Source: Gnetum montanum (lineage: Eukaryota; Streptophyta; Gnetopsida; Gnetales; Gnetaceae). From it: a DNA stretch of 64,000 nucleotides. Every line of letters starts with the position of its first letter. Within the stretch, counting starts at the first letter, position 1. A model generated the notes under the pieces. It was given only the letters and a program-made list of their open reading frames with translations, made no database searches and was not told where the DNA came from. The position numbers and the translations under genes are program-made. The stretch covers positions 359,422 through 423,421 of the forward strand of contig MNCI01029584.1 of the NCBI GenBank assembly GCA_015680685.1, in the 5' to 3' direction. Positions 48,793 to 58,979 of this stretch are shown here, piece after piece.

Positions 48793-50512
48793 TGAAACAC
48801 CACAAAATTTTAGGTCTCAACATCTCGACTGCAAATTTGGCTAAGTGTCAAAATGGTGGCACTTTGCCCAAATTTTTCTAAGTGTTAAGTGTAGTCAGCT
48901 CCAATTGCGAGATTTGCAAAATTTTTCTAATTGTTAGAATAATGGCACTTCCTACAAGTTTGTCTAAGTATCAAAACTTGATAAATTTTTCTAAGTGTTG
49001 GTGCTACACTCCCCAACGTAGCCAGGATAGCATGCATCATGGCCTATTTTGCAAAATTTTCTAAGTGTCAACAGTAATTGCATGACATTTTTTTAAGTAT
49101 TCTGTTATGCTCTCACTCTACCTGCTACACTCTAAAGCGTAACTAGCATAGCATACTTTTCAGTGGCAAGTTTTGCCTAAGTGTTAAGCCAAAAGCTATC
49201 AAGCTAGCTTAGCATGGAAGAGGCATTTGGTAGATTTTCTAACTCCTAAGGCCACCCCTCCTACTATGCTCTAGAGCATGGCTAGCATAATAAGAACAAG
49301 GATTATAATCTTCACCAGGTTCTTCTAAGTGTCCATGCTACATCCTATTCCCAGCCAATGTCCCATGTCCCACACGTAACATGGGATGAGCATAGTAGCC
49401 AACATCCCATGTTCCACACGTAACATGGGATGAGCATAGCAGCCAGCATTCCATGTCCCACACATAACATGGAATGAGCATAGCAACCAATGTCCCATGT
49501 CCTCCACATAACATGGGATGAGCATAGCAACCAACATCCTATGTCCTACACATAGCATGGGACGAGCATAATAGCCAATGTCCTATGTCCCGTGTGTAAC
49601 ATGGGACAAGCGTAGCTGCTAGAGTTAGAAAATTTTTGAACTTTTTCTAGTCACCTCTAAACTTAGAAAATTTTCTAAATTTTTCTTATGGTCCCACCTA
49701 CTACACTACCACATGGTGCCTAATCTGCATTTTGGGCTAACCCTAGCCCTATAAATACCCCTATGCCCCAATGTATTAGGGGGTTGAATTTCATTTTTTA
49801 CCAGTGGGGCAGTTGGCACTTTCATTTGGTATTTGGCACTTTGGCATCTTGGCACTTAGCTCTATGGGTGAACAAGGCCCAAAGCACACCACACCAATAG
49901 AGAGGAAGCCCTGCCCCACATGGTATATTGTAACCCCATTGCAACCTTGCACCACATGGTACACCGTAGCCCCATTGCAGTGAACATCACACAGTACACT
50001 GTGGTGACCAACCCCATAGGCACAATTCATCATAGTGAGCACCAAACTTCATGGCCCAACACCACTGAGATTGTGACTACACTCCCACTGTACCTGTTGT
50101 ACACTGTGTATCTTTTGAGACCCTTTTGGAATTAGATATGCTCCTCCTTTTGGGACAGTGCACTTCTATTCTCAAATTCTATTGCATTTCTCAAGCATTT
50201 CTCTTTGGTATTTAGCGTAACACTTGTATTTTCTTACTTTTTCATACATATTTTCACATTTACATTACTATTCTAACTGGGCGAGATACCCTACTACACT
50301 CTAACTTAGCTAGACCCAATGCCTACATGTAACGCAGTATAAACCCTTCTCACACATGGTCATTTTAACACCACATAAGTCCCTATCTGATATACAAGAC
50401 CATTCAAGGCACCTCTTTTCCATTTCCCAACATAGCCCTCACATGGATTCGGGATTAGGCTATACTCCTATGAACCTCTTAATGTTCCAACCATCGACAT
50501 TTTCAAACATCA
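48793..50512 (+). repeat. 5' LTR of the gag-protease element (about 1.72 kb)
   Basis: It starts TGAAACACCACAAAATTTTAGG, and the same text starts the 3' LTR. It contains many 'tttttctaagtgt' phrases (48860-49090), a six-unit 44-bp array, a promoter-like CCCTATAAATACCCC (TATA at about 49750), and downstream text with 'cttttgggacagtgcacttc'. It ends at about 50512 in ACATCA. Confidence 0.85.
49353..49616 (+). repeat. 44-bp tandem array, six units, in the 5' LTR
   Basis: Six successive 44-bp units of the type AGCCAATGTCCCATGTCCCA followed by 'cacgtaacatgggatgagcatag'. Each unit contains an inverted pair, CCCATGT and ACATGGG, so each can form a small hairpin. The 3' LTR has five units at 56657-56876. 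The open frame on the other strand is an artefact of the repeats. Confidence 0.92.
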
Positions 50513-50517
50513 TAGCT

Positions 50518-50538
50518 TTTAGCACTAGAAGGAGGGCC
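50518..50538 (+). promoter_or_regulatory. Primer binding site of the gag-protease element
   Basis: The sequence TTTAGCACTAGAAGGAGGGCC lies just after the LTR. It fits a decayed TTTGGCGCTAGAAGGAGGG-type site known from plant Tat-related elements. A related string occurs at 23596. Confidence 0.55.
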
Positions 50539-50599
50539 TCTTCATTTCCTTCTACATTTTTTGATTAGCAATTAAACAAAACTCTAGATGTTGTAGAGA

Positions 50600-50965
50600 G
50601 CGTAACAAGTTCTAAGAGTGTGCTAAGCTCTAGCATGGTGAGCATGGCAACCTCCAGCATAGCAAGCATGGCAAGCTCTAGTGTAGCAAGTGTGGGAAGC
50701 TCTAGTGTAGCAAGCGTAGCAAGTGTAGCACTAGAGTTGGCCATTTTCAACAACTTTCATACTTAGAATTTCTTCTACATTTTCATTCTTAGCATTTTTC
50801 TACAATTTTACACTTAGTCATTTTTTTTTGCAATTTCCATACCTAGCCATTTTTTAGCATTTTTACACTTAGCCATTTTTCTACATCTTTATACTTAGCC
50901 ATTTTTCTGCTACTAGTAGACTTAGTCATTTTTCTGCAGTTTTCAAAGTTAGCCATTTTTTGCAA
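50600..50965 (+). repeat. Leader region tandem repeats (24-bp and about 36-bp units)
   Basis: At 50641-50712 three 24-bp units (AGCATGGCAAGCTCTAGTGT type) follow each other. At about 50745-50965 five to six units of about 36 bp repeat 'acttagccatttttctgca'. Both lie between the primer binding site and gag. Confidence 0.8.
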
Positions 50966-51619
50966 ATAGCAACTCTCACAACCCAACTTGTGAACATGAA
51001 TCCAAATCAACCTTCCATGTTGGTGTCTAACACATTTGACACCAGGATCTAGCCAAAGCATGCCACACTAAGCCATGAATAGTACAATTTTTTTTGCCAA
51101 AATCCAAGTAGGATTACTAGTGGATCACCTCAACCTAAAGGAAAAAAAAGATTATGAATGAGTTCATAGGGATGGATGAAAGTACAAACCTACCTTGTTT
51201 GACATAATCCCACTCACAGAGTCCTACCACTAGTTATTGTCCCAACTCATCTGTGCAAACAAGCATGATGTAGGAACAACCTACAAGGAAGCTTCATAGG
51301 AGGAAGAAGATGAGTTCAAGGCTTGCTCTAAACGTAAGAGCCCCCTCTACACTGTCTTCCAACAACCACTCCCTAGTATAGCCCCTCCTCAGTTCGATCC
51401 ACCCATCCTCTTCAAGATGGTGACCATGCCAATTTAGCCTTTCTTGTTTGTGACTGTTGCATTTTTCCAAACCTATGCTCATGTAGGGACCACCTCCCAG
51501 CCCTAAACAACTCAAGCATCCTACATCTTGCTTGTCTCATCAGTGCCCACGATGCTTGTTCAACCCACTTGTGTGTGTCCCACCTCGGTCATAACACCCA
51601 TCCCTCAACTAACACATTA

Positions 51620-51720
51620 ACTAAACTCGTTTGCTACAATGTTAAACTGGCAATGCTCATCCACTACAACATTAAACTAGCAACACCCACCTGCTACGAC
51701 ATTAAATTGGAAAACTCCAC
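51620..51720 (+). repeat. Short repeat 'CTACNACNTTAAACTGGCA', left cluster
   Basis: Three units of about 35 bp with the core ctacaa(c/t)(g/a)ttaaact(g/a)gca. The same core recurs on the other side of the coding region at 54840-55060. Confidence 0.75.
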
Positions 51721-51789
51721 AACCAACAATCTAATCTTATGCCATACATTTAACATAAGCCTAGCCAATACAATTGGCTAGAACAAGCC

Positions 51790-54400
51790 CAAGCTTGGAT
51801 TAGGCATTCCAGTTGATCCAAAGCTTGACAGAGGAGTTCAATCAACTCAAGGCTACCTCCTCCAACATTGTCAAGGTGGTGGAATTCTACCAGGATGATC
51901 CCATAAGTGCTACCTCTAACTCTTCTAATTGGGGTCCAGTTGCCTCAACTCACCAAGTACAATGGTGAAAAAGACCCCAATGCATAGTTGGTTATATTCT
52001 GATTTGAATGCTTACTCCTTCAAGCCTAGCCACATGCCATCATGCATGTGTTCCCCATGTCACTCACTTGCAAGGCCTTAGATTGGTATCATGCACTACC
52101 CAAGGCCTCAATCTCTTCTTTAGAGGAGCTCATAAGCTAGTTTGTAATGTGCTTCAGGTACAACCTAAAGCCTGAAGCAACCCTCGACCAACTCATGTAG
52201 GTCAAGCAAAGGCCCCTAGAGCTTTTGCCAAAATTTCTCCAATGCTAGAATGTTGCATTGAGCAAAATGCATGAACCCCTAGTAGAGATGCACCTATTAA
52301 CCATCTTTGAGGGTGCAGTGAATGATTTCATCAAGTCCAAACTGTATTACTTAGCTCTGAAGTCTCTCAACCAAGCCTTTGCCCAAACAAAGGACATAGA
52401 GGAAGCAGCACAAGTTAGCAATGACCCAACCTACATGGCCTACAGAAACCAACATGCATGCAAGCAAAACACAATAGTGGAAATAGTGGCCATAAGCACA
52501 AAAGTAACCAACCAAAGCTTGAAGGATAAGCAATTCAAGGCCCCAACTCATAAAGCCACCAACTCTAGCATCAACTTGCCTACATCAATAGGGTCCACCC
52601 CAAGGCCTAACCTTGAGTGTAAGGATAAAGTATACACTACTACCAATGGAACCCTTTGAACTACTAGAATAACTCCTAAAAGCTAGGTGAATACAATAAA
52701 AACACGTATTAAAGATTTCCTATCAAAAACATGACAGGTACTACAAACTACTAAGGAACCCCACCTTAGCAGTACCAAATGAGCCCCGTGTCCTACAACA
52801 CTTCAAGCTAGACCAATAGTGTCATTACCACCAGTTGCCTAGCCATAGTATAGACAACTATCATGCTTTGTAGGATGACCTACAAAGAATGATAGAATGG
52901 GACCAACTGATGCTTGACATAATAAGCTAATCCAACATAGACGACAGTCCCTATGTCATAAACTCCATTAGCATAGGTGTCAAGTCCAAACCTATGCAAC
53001 AACCTTTTGTGATCTATGTGCCTCCTAGCAAGGCAAGGATCCCCTAAGCCTCCACAAGTAACAAGTCCCCCTTTATTATCAAAGTGCCACCTTGGGCACC
53101 CACAACATGCTTTGTGATCAAGGTCCCAAACCAATCATATGCCAAGATGTTAAAATGGCATGATACAACAACAATAACCACTAAGCAACCTTTCGTTATC
53201 AAGGTGCCATAACAAGTTGACCCCACAACAACTTCTAAACCACCATTTGTCATAAGGATGTCACAGCATGATGGCCCCTCACCTACCCAAAGCCCAACAA
53301 TGGACAACATCTTGATCCCTTCTCCTTCAAGAGGATGAACAAGTGCCTCGCAACCCCCATGGTTAAAGCAAAGGCCATGACTAGTAAGCAACAATTGAAT
53401 GCTAGGGCCCTTGCCCCCAAGCAAGCCAAGAAAGCCAAGCCCAAGTCCCCTCTGTGAGAGATCCATCTCTGAAGTTACATGGAGGAAGTCAAGGCCAACA
53501 CAATGACTAATGAGAACAACTTCGTAGCTGCACTAACCTAGGTGAAACAAGTGCTCAAACAAAAGAACACAATGTTGAGCTTGTATGACTTGGTCATCAC
53601 CTCATCTACTCACTACCAAGAATTAGGCCGAATGTTGGCCTCCATTCCTGTTATGAAGGACATCCCTGCAAATGAGAACACCATCCATGCAGCGATGTTG
53701 CCTCCTACACCACATGAATTGAGTTCAACATCCCTAGCATTTTGCAACGATGTAGTCAAGATTAATCCCAAACAAGGAGAGGTCACTAAAGCTCCACTAT
53801 CCATTACAATATGTGTTGGGAAGTGCATCCTTCGTAGAGTGCATGTCGATGATGGTGTAGCAACAAATGTAGCCCTATACTCCATTATCAATAGGCTAGG
53901 CCTGGTAGAAAAAATTAGGCCAACCAAAACTACATGTCTAAAATCCTTCAACAGATCATGCATCACTGTCAGGGGGATAATCAACTTAGCCTTCATGGTA
54001 GGAGAGTAATTCCCCACCAGTGTAGATTTCATTGTCATAGAGAAGATGCCAAGCTTCAACCTAATCCTAGGTAGGCCTTGGCTAGCTCAACTATGGGCGA
54101 TCTCCTCTTCCATCCACTAAGAAATCCACCTTCCATAAAAAGGTGGTCAAGTTATCATCCATGGTGATAATGCCTCCTCTCTAGCTATCCACAACATAGA
54201 CATGGCACAAGTGTCAGAGGTGGAGTTTCTTGGTGATGCACCTGTAGTAACTAATGCAATGCCTAAGGATAATACAATCAAATGAGCAATTGAAGCCAAT
54301 AGCCTCCCAGAGGATACTAAGCCTTACAGATGCCCTAATCCACACTTGATTAGGAAGCAACTATGTGATCAAGACTTTTCCTTAGCCAAAACATGCTAAG
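51790..54400 (+). pseudogene. Gag-protease coding region of the TR-GAG-like element
   Basis: The gag domain lies at about 51990-52420, with SLTCKALDWYHALPKASISS followed by FRYNLKP, and the open frame 52258-52659 (LVEMHLLTIFEGAVNDFIKS). A proline-rich linker at 52990-53270 contains five PFVIKVP-like repeats. The protease region is in 53542-54009 and beyond: HVDDGVATNVALYSIINRLG with the D-D-G active-site-like triplet, then FNLILGRPWLAQ at about 54057-54090. That last motif is the usual ILGRPWL of gypsy proteases. The coding sequence ends near 54399. Stops at several points show decay. Confidence 0.82.
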
Positions 54401-56114
54401 CGCCTACTTACCCCTTACCTCCATGAGGCATGCATTTTTAGTTTTTGCTTGCGTTGCATTTGTTCATGCATTTACATTTCACTTGCTTACCTATTTTACA
54501 CATTGCTTTTCTTTTTTTTAAGCATTTCTACTTTGTTTATGCATCAATCCACTTAGCTTATGCATTGCATTTGAAAAAACATCAAAAAAACACATAAAAA
54601 TCAAAAGAAAATCATAAAACTACAAAAACACATGGTTCCAAAAGGCCTTAAACTAGCCCATGGCCTAGAATGGCCTAAAACTATTACCTTTTGCATCACC
54701 TTCCTTTCATTTGTGCATTTTAACTATGTTAAACAGTTGCCACTTTATGTTATTTTTCTAGTTGATTTTTGCAAGATCTTGCAGGCACACAACATGACTA
54801 CACATGCAGCATTGCACCTTACACAAGCAAGGTAAGCACTTATCTACCATGATTCAAAAACCTGACATAGATAGTTTACTATAACTATAAACTAGTATAG
54901 TAGTCCGCCATGACTATAAATTGGCACAGATTATCCATGGATCATGACGTTAAACTGGCACAATAGCTCATCTACTACAATGTTAAACTGGCACACAACA
55001 GTCTACTAGGACTATAAACTAGCACCCTGTGATCTACCAAGACTTTAAATTGGGTTCATGCATTCATAGCATCATTACCTCACACCATTCTACTAATCTT
55101 TTTGAGCACCTACCATCGGTGCGACCTTTGAAGCACTCACAACATCATCGCACTAGCACTTTCACTAGCTTCCTAAATAGTCACAACTGGCATGGCATTT
55201 GACACATTTGCAGCATCTTCACATCCAACACTTATAGCAGCAAGTCACCACATTGCTCCGAAGTGCATGATTAGACTAATTAAACCACTCAAGAGTGCAC
55301 ATTCCCCTCATCCGATTATAGTCTATGCACATCCACTCCTTCATGCTAATAGCCTCTCATCCCCTGCATACTCACAATTACACATCCTTGTAATGCATAT
55401 GCATTATTACACACATGGCATTCTCTCATGTCAATTGTAGAACCCATGGTGGATGTAATTTAACTCATCCCATGGGAAGCCTCTGTTGGCTAGTCAAAGC
55501 CCAAGTAGATGTAATGCAATTCATTCTTAGGAGAAAACACCTATCCTATAGATGCAACGTGATTGCAACAAAACAAAGCCCATCTACTTGATGTCCAACT
55601 TGTAGCTAGCATTCAGTAGTAAGTTGAATCCAACAGAGGTTCACCTTGCAGTAAAGCAAAGAAAAGAAAGAATAAAAAAAGAAAAATGCAAAAAAAAAAA
55701 AAGAAAGAAAGAAAGAAAGAGGAGAAGCACATCCCCAAGCAAATTGACAATGTTGTAGCTTCACAACTAGCCTACACTTGGATTGACTTTAACTCTCTCA
55801 TAAGCACTCTTATGAGAGGTCAACGTTTTAAGGGCAAGTCACTTCGTTTCATGGTTACTATTAGCTATGCTAACTTCACATCTTACATCAGCATACACTA
55901 CATTTTATTTCCTCTGCTTGCATTTCCTCTTCCTAGCACATTGCCTATACACTTTTCCCTAGCATTCCTTATCCACAGCACTCTTAAGCATGGTGGAACA
56001 ACATCCAATCTAGTATTGATGAGTGATGTTGGTGCCACGTCTGCTGTGGTGTTTTGCAATTCTTTGTCAATGTCTCTCGAGCCACTCCTACAAACATCAA
56101 GAAAGTAGGGCGAT
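54401..56114 (+). other. Noncoding 3' part of the TR-GAG-like element
   Basis: No pol motif found. It contains the second 'ttaaactggca' cluster (54840-55060) and an A/G-rich run at 55660-55725 (repeated GAAA). It ends with the polypurine tract at 56099-56111. Confidence 0.7.
54840..55060 (+). repeat. Short repeat 'CTACNACNTTAAACTGGCA', right cluster
   Basis: Five to six units of about 35-40 bp with the core (a/g)actataaact(a/g)gca or 'acgttaaactggcac'. It is the counterpart of the cluster at 51620-51720. Confidence 0.75.
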
Positions 56115-57754
56115 TGAAACACCATAAAATTTTAGGTCTCAACATCTCAACTGCAAATTTGGTTAAGTGTCAAAATGGTGGCACTTTGCCCAAATTTTTC
56201 TAAGTGTTGAGGGTAGTCAACTCCAACTGCCAAATTTGTAAAAAATTTTCTAAGTGTTAGAATGATGGAACTTCCTTCAAGTTTGACTAAGTGTCAAAAC
56301 TTGGCAAATTTTTCTAAGTGTTGGTGCTATGCCCACCAGCATAGCCAGTGTAGCATGCATTAAGGCCTATTTTGCAAAATTTTCTAAGTGTCAACAGTAG
56401 TTGCATGAAAATTTTTCTAAGTATTCTACTACGTTCTAGAGCGTAGCTAGTGTAGCATACTTTTCAGTGGCAAGTTTTGCGTAAGTGTCAAGCCAAAATC
56501 TATCAAGCTAGCATAACATGAAAGAGGCATTTGGAAAATTTTCTAACTCCTGAGGCCACCCCTCCTACTACACTCCAGAGTGTAGCTAGCATAACAAGAA
56601 CAAGGATTACAATCTTCACCAAATTCTTCTAAGTGTCCATGTTATGCCTTGTCCCCGGCTAGTGTCCTGTGTCCCACATGTAACATGAGATGAGTGTAGC
56701 ATCCAGCATCCTATGTCCCACCCGTAATAAGGGATGAGCCTAGTAGCCAATGTCCCATGTCCTACACGTAACATGGGATGAGTATAGCAACCAATGTCCT
56801 ATGTCTCACACATAACATGGGACAAGTGTAGTAGTGAGTGTCCCATGTCCTATGCATAACAAGGGACAAGCATAGTAGCTAGAGTTAGAAAATTTTTGAA
56901 CTTTTTCTGGTCACCTCCAGACTTAGAAATTTTTTTGATTTTTTCTCATGGTCCCACCTATGGCACTACCATGTGTCACCCGATCTACATTTTGGGCTAA
57001 CCCTAGGCCTATAAATGCTCCTACACCCCAATGTTTCAGGGGGTTGGCTTTCATTTTTTCCCAATGGAGTAGTTGGCACTTTCATTTGGCATTTGGCACT
57101 TAGCTCTATGGGAAAATGAGGCCGAGAGCACACAACACCAGCAAAGAGGTAGCCCTACACTGCACAATACATCATGACCCTATTGCAACCCTACACTACA
57201 CAGTACACCATAGCCCCATTGCAATGAACATCACACGATACACCATGGTGAGCAACCCAGCAAGCACAGTTCATCACAATGAGCACCAAACTTTACAGTC
57301 CAACACCACTGCGACTATGCCTATGCTCCCACTACACCTATTGTACACTGTGTACCTTTTGAGATCCTTTTGGAATTAGCTATGCTCCCCCTTTTAGGGT
57401 GGTGCACTTTTGTTCTCAAATTCTATTACATTTCTCAAGCATTTCTCTTTGGTATTTAGCATAACACTTATATTTTCTAACTTTTTCATACATATTTGCA
57501 CATTTACATCATTGTTCTCAGGTTAGGACACCCTGCTACTCTCTAGCTTAGTCAAACCTTATGCCTATGTGTAATGCAGTATACACCTTTCTCACACATA
57601 GTCATTTTAACACAATGTAAGTCCCCATCTGATCAACAAGACTATTCAGGGCACCTCGTTTCCATTTCCCAACACGACCCTCACATGAATTTGGGGTTAG
57701 GCTATACACCTACGAACCGCTCGATGTTCTAGCTACCAAAAATTTTAGATGTCA
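56115..57754 (+). repeat. 3' LTR of the gag-protease element (about 1.64 kb)
   Basis: It aligns with 48793-50512 throughout, with a TATA-like CCTATAAATGCTCC at about 57008. The 44-bp array has five units instead of six, which accounts for about half of the length difference. Confidence 0.85.
56657..56876 (+). repeat. 44-bp tandem array, five units, in the 3' LTR
   Basis: Same unit as 49353-49616, more diverged, one unit fewer. Confidence 0.88.
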
Positions 57755-57879
57755 CATTAGTCTAACAACATCATGAGAGGGGTTTATTTAGTCTTTAAGG
57801 CTAGTCAAATTTTCTTCCTTATCTCTCTAGCTCATTCCTACATGACAACATAAGCACATCAAGTGACACCTCTAGAATA

Positions 57880-58890
57880 AAACGAGTAAACGATGCCAAG
57901 ATAAAGTAAAATACTCTAGAAATAGCCAAAATGAATTAAGCTAAGGACCAAGCAAGGTTTAAATAAGCTCACTTAAAGGTTATCAAAGGTAGGTGTAGAT
58001 AAATAAGGCAAAACCAAGGCCAAATAAGGTCAAATGAAGGTCAAACGATGATAGAATGGAGTTAGATGAAGATTAAATGATGCTCAAACTCTATCTGATG
58101 ATGTTAATTAAGGGTAAAACATTAACAAAGGTCATATAAAGAGATTGTAGAGTAAACAAGATGCATCGAAGACTAAAGAGTGTCAAATAAGGCTAAACTA
58201 GGTAAAATGGTAATCAACTGAGGCCAAATGATGGTCTAATGATGGTCAAGCATCACAAATGAGGTTAAACATGGCTAAAACATGGCCAAAAAAATTCATA
58301 TGGGATAGGATAATGTAGATAGGGTAAACCAAGAGACTAATTGACATGGAACAAAGCCACATGATAGTTAAATTGTACCAAATGGGATCAAACAGAGCCC
58401 AAATGGTAATCAAAAGAAGCTAATTGACAACTTAACAATGCTCAAGCACCCCCAAAATATGTCAAACAAGGCTAAAACATAACCAACCAAGATCATAAAG
58501 GTTAAAATAAAGTGGATAGGGTAGACCCAAGGCCCACTAACATGGAATATAGCTAAATGATGGCAAAATAATGATAATTGATGTCAAATGAGATTCAACT
58601 AATGGTCAAATCCCATCAAATGCTACTCTAAAAGATAAAATAATGGCATGATAATGTTTGATGGAGTAAATCATTGTCAAACCTAGTTTTCTAAGGCTAG
58701 AGGATGCCAAATGATAGAAACATTTAATGGAATAAAGCCAAATGATATTAAGATGACAAAAATAAAGCCAAATGACATGAAATGACAAGGCAACAAAGGT
58801 TAATAGTGCATACCAAGGTCAAATAAAATCAAAACATAATGAAGTAAGGTCAACCAATCAAGGTAGAAAAGGTAAAACATAATCAATATT
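57880..58890 (+). repeat. Diverged tandem array, period about 195 bp
   Basis: Purine-rich text with recurring blocks. 'aggttaaacatggctaaaacatggccaa ... gatagggtaaaccaagagactaattgacatgga' at 58262-58350 returns about 197 bp later as 'tgtcaaacaaggctaaaacataaccaa ... gatagggtagacccaaggcccactaacatgga' at 58457-58546. Weaker repeats of 'ggtcaaatgatgg' fill the rest. No coding signal. Confidence 0.65.
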
Positions 58891-58979
58891 GATTAATCAT
58901 ATTTAGATTTTGCTAGTTTTAGGCCTTAGCAGGCCATAGGGAAGGCTATGAGGCTAATGGGAGAGTTTGGGCACTTGAA

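Larger units (their letters stand above)
48793..57754 (+). mobile_element. Non-autonomous gag-protease LTR retrotransposon (TR-GAG-like), 9 kb
   Basis: A plus-strand element with LTRs 48793-50512 and 56115-57754, a primer-binding-like site just after the 5' LTR (50518-50538), gag and protease coding remains at about 51790-54400, and a polypurine tract (AAGAAAGTAGGG) immediately before the 3' LTR. The 1.7 kb between the protease and the 3' LTR has no RT, RNase H or integrase motif in any frame I read. Gag-only or gag-PR elements of this kind are known in plants as TR-GAG. The coding part has stops, so this copy is dead. A gag-pol parent that later lost pol by deletion is the alternative. Confidence 0.82.

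Noticed and set aside
49325-49558. Open minus-strand frame with repeated CWLLCSSHV-like peptide
   Set aside because: It is produced by the 44-bp tandem array. Since 44 is not a multiple of three, the frame changes from unit to unit, and the array lies inside an LTR.
49353-49616. CRISPR-like regular repeats
   Set aside because: The units are directly contiguous without unique spacers, occur in both LTRs, and the sequence is plant nuclear.
50565-50753. Minus-strand ORF with an eight-residue LATLEL-type repeat
   Set aside because: It arises from 24-bp tandem repeats in the retroelement leader. It is on the wrong strand and has no domain.
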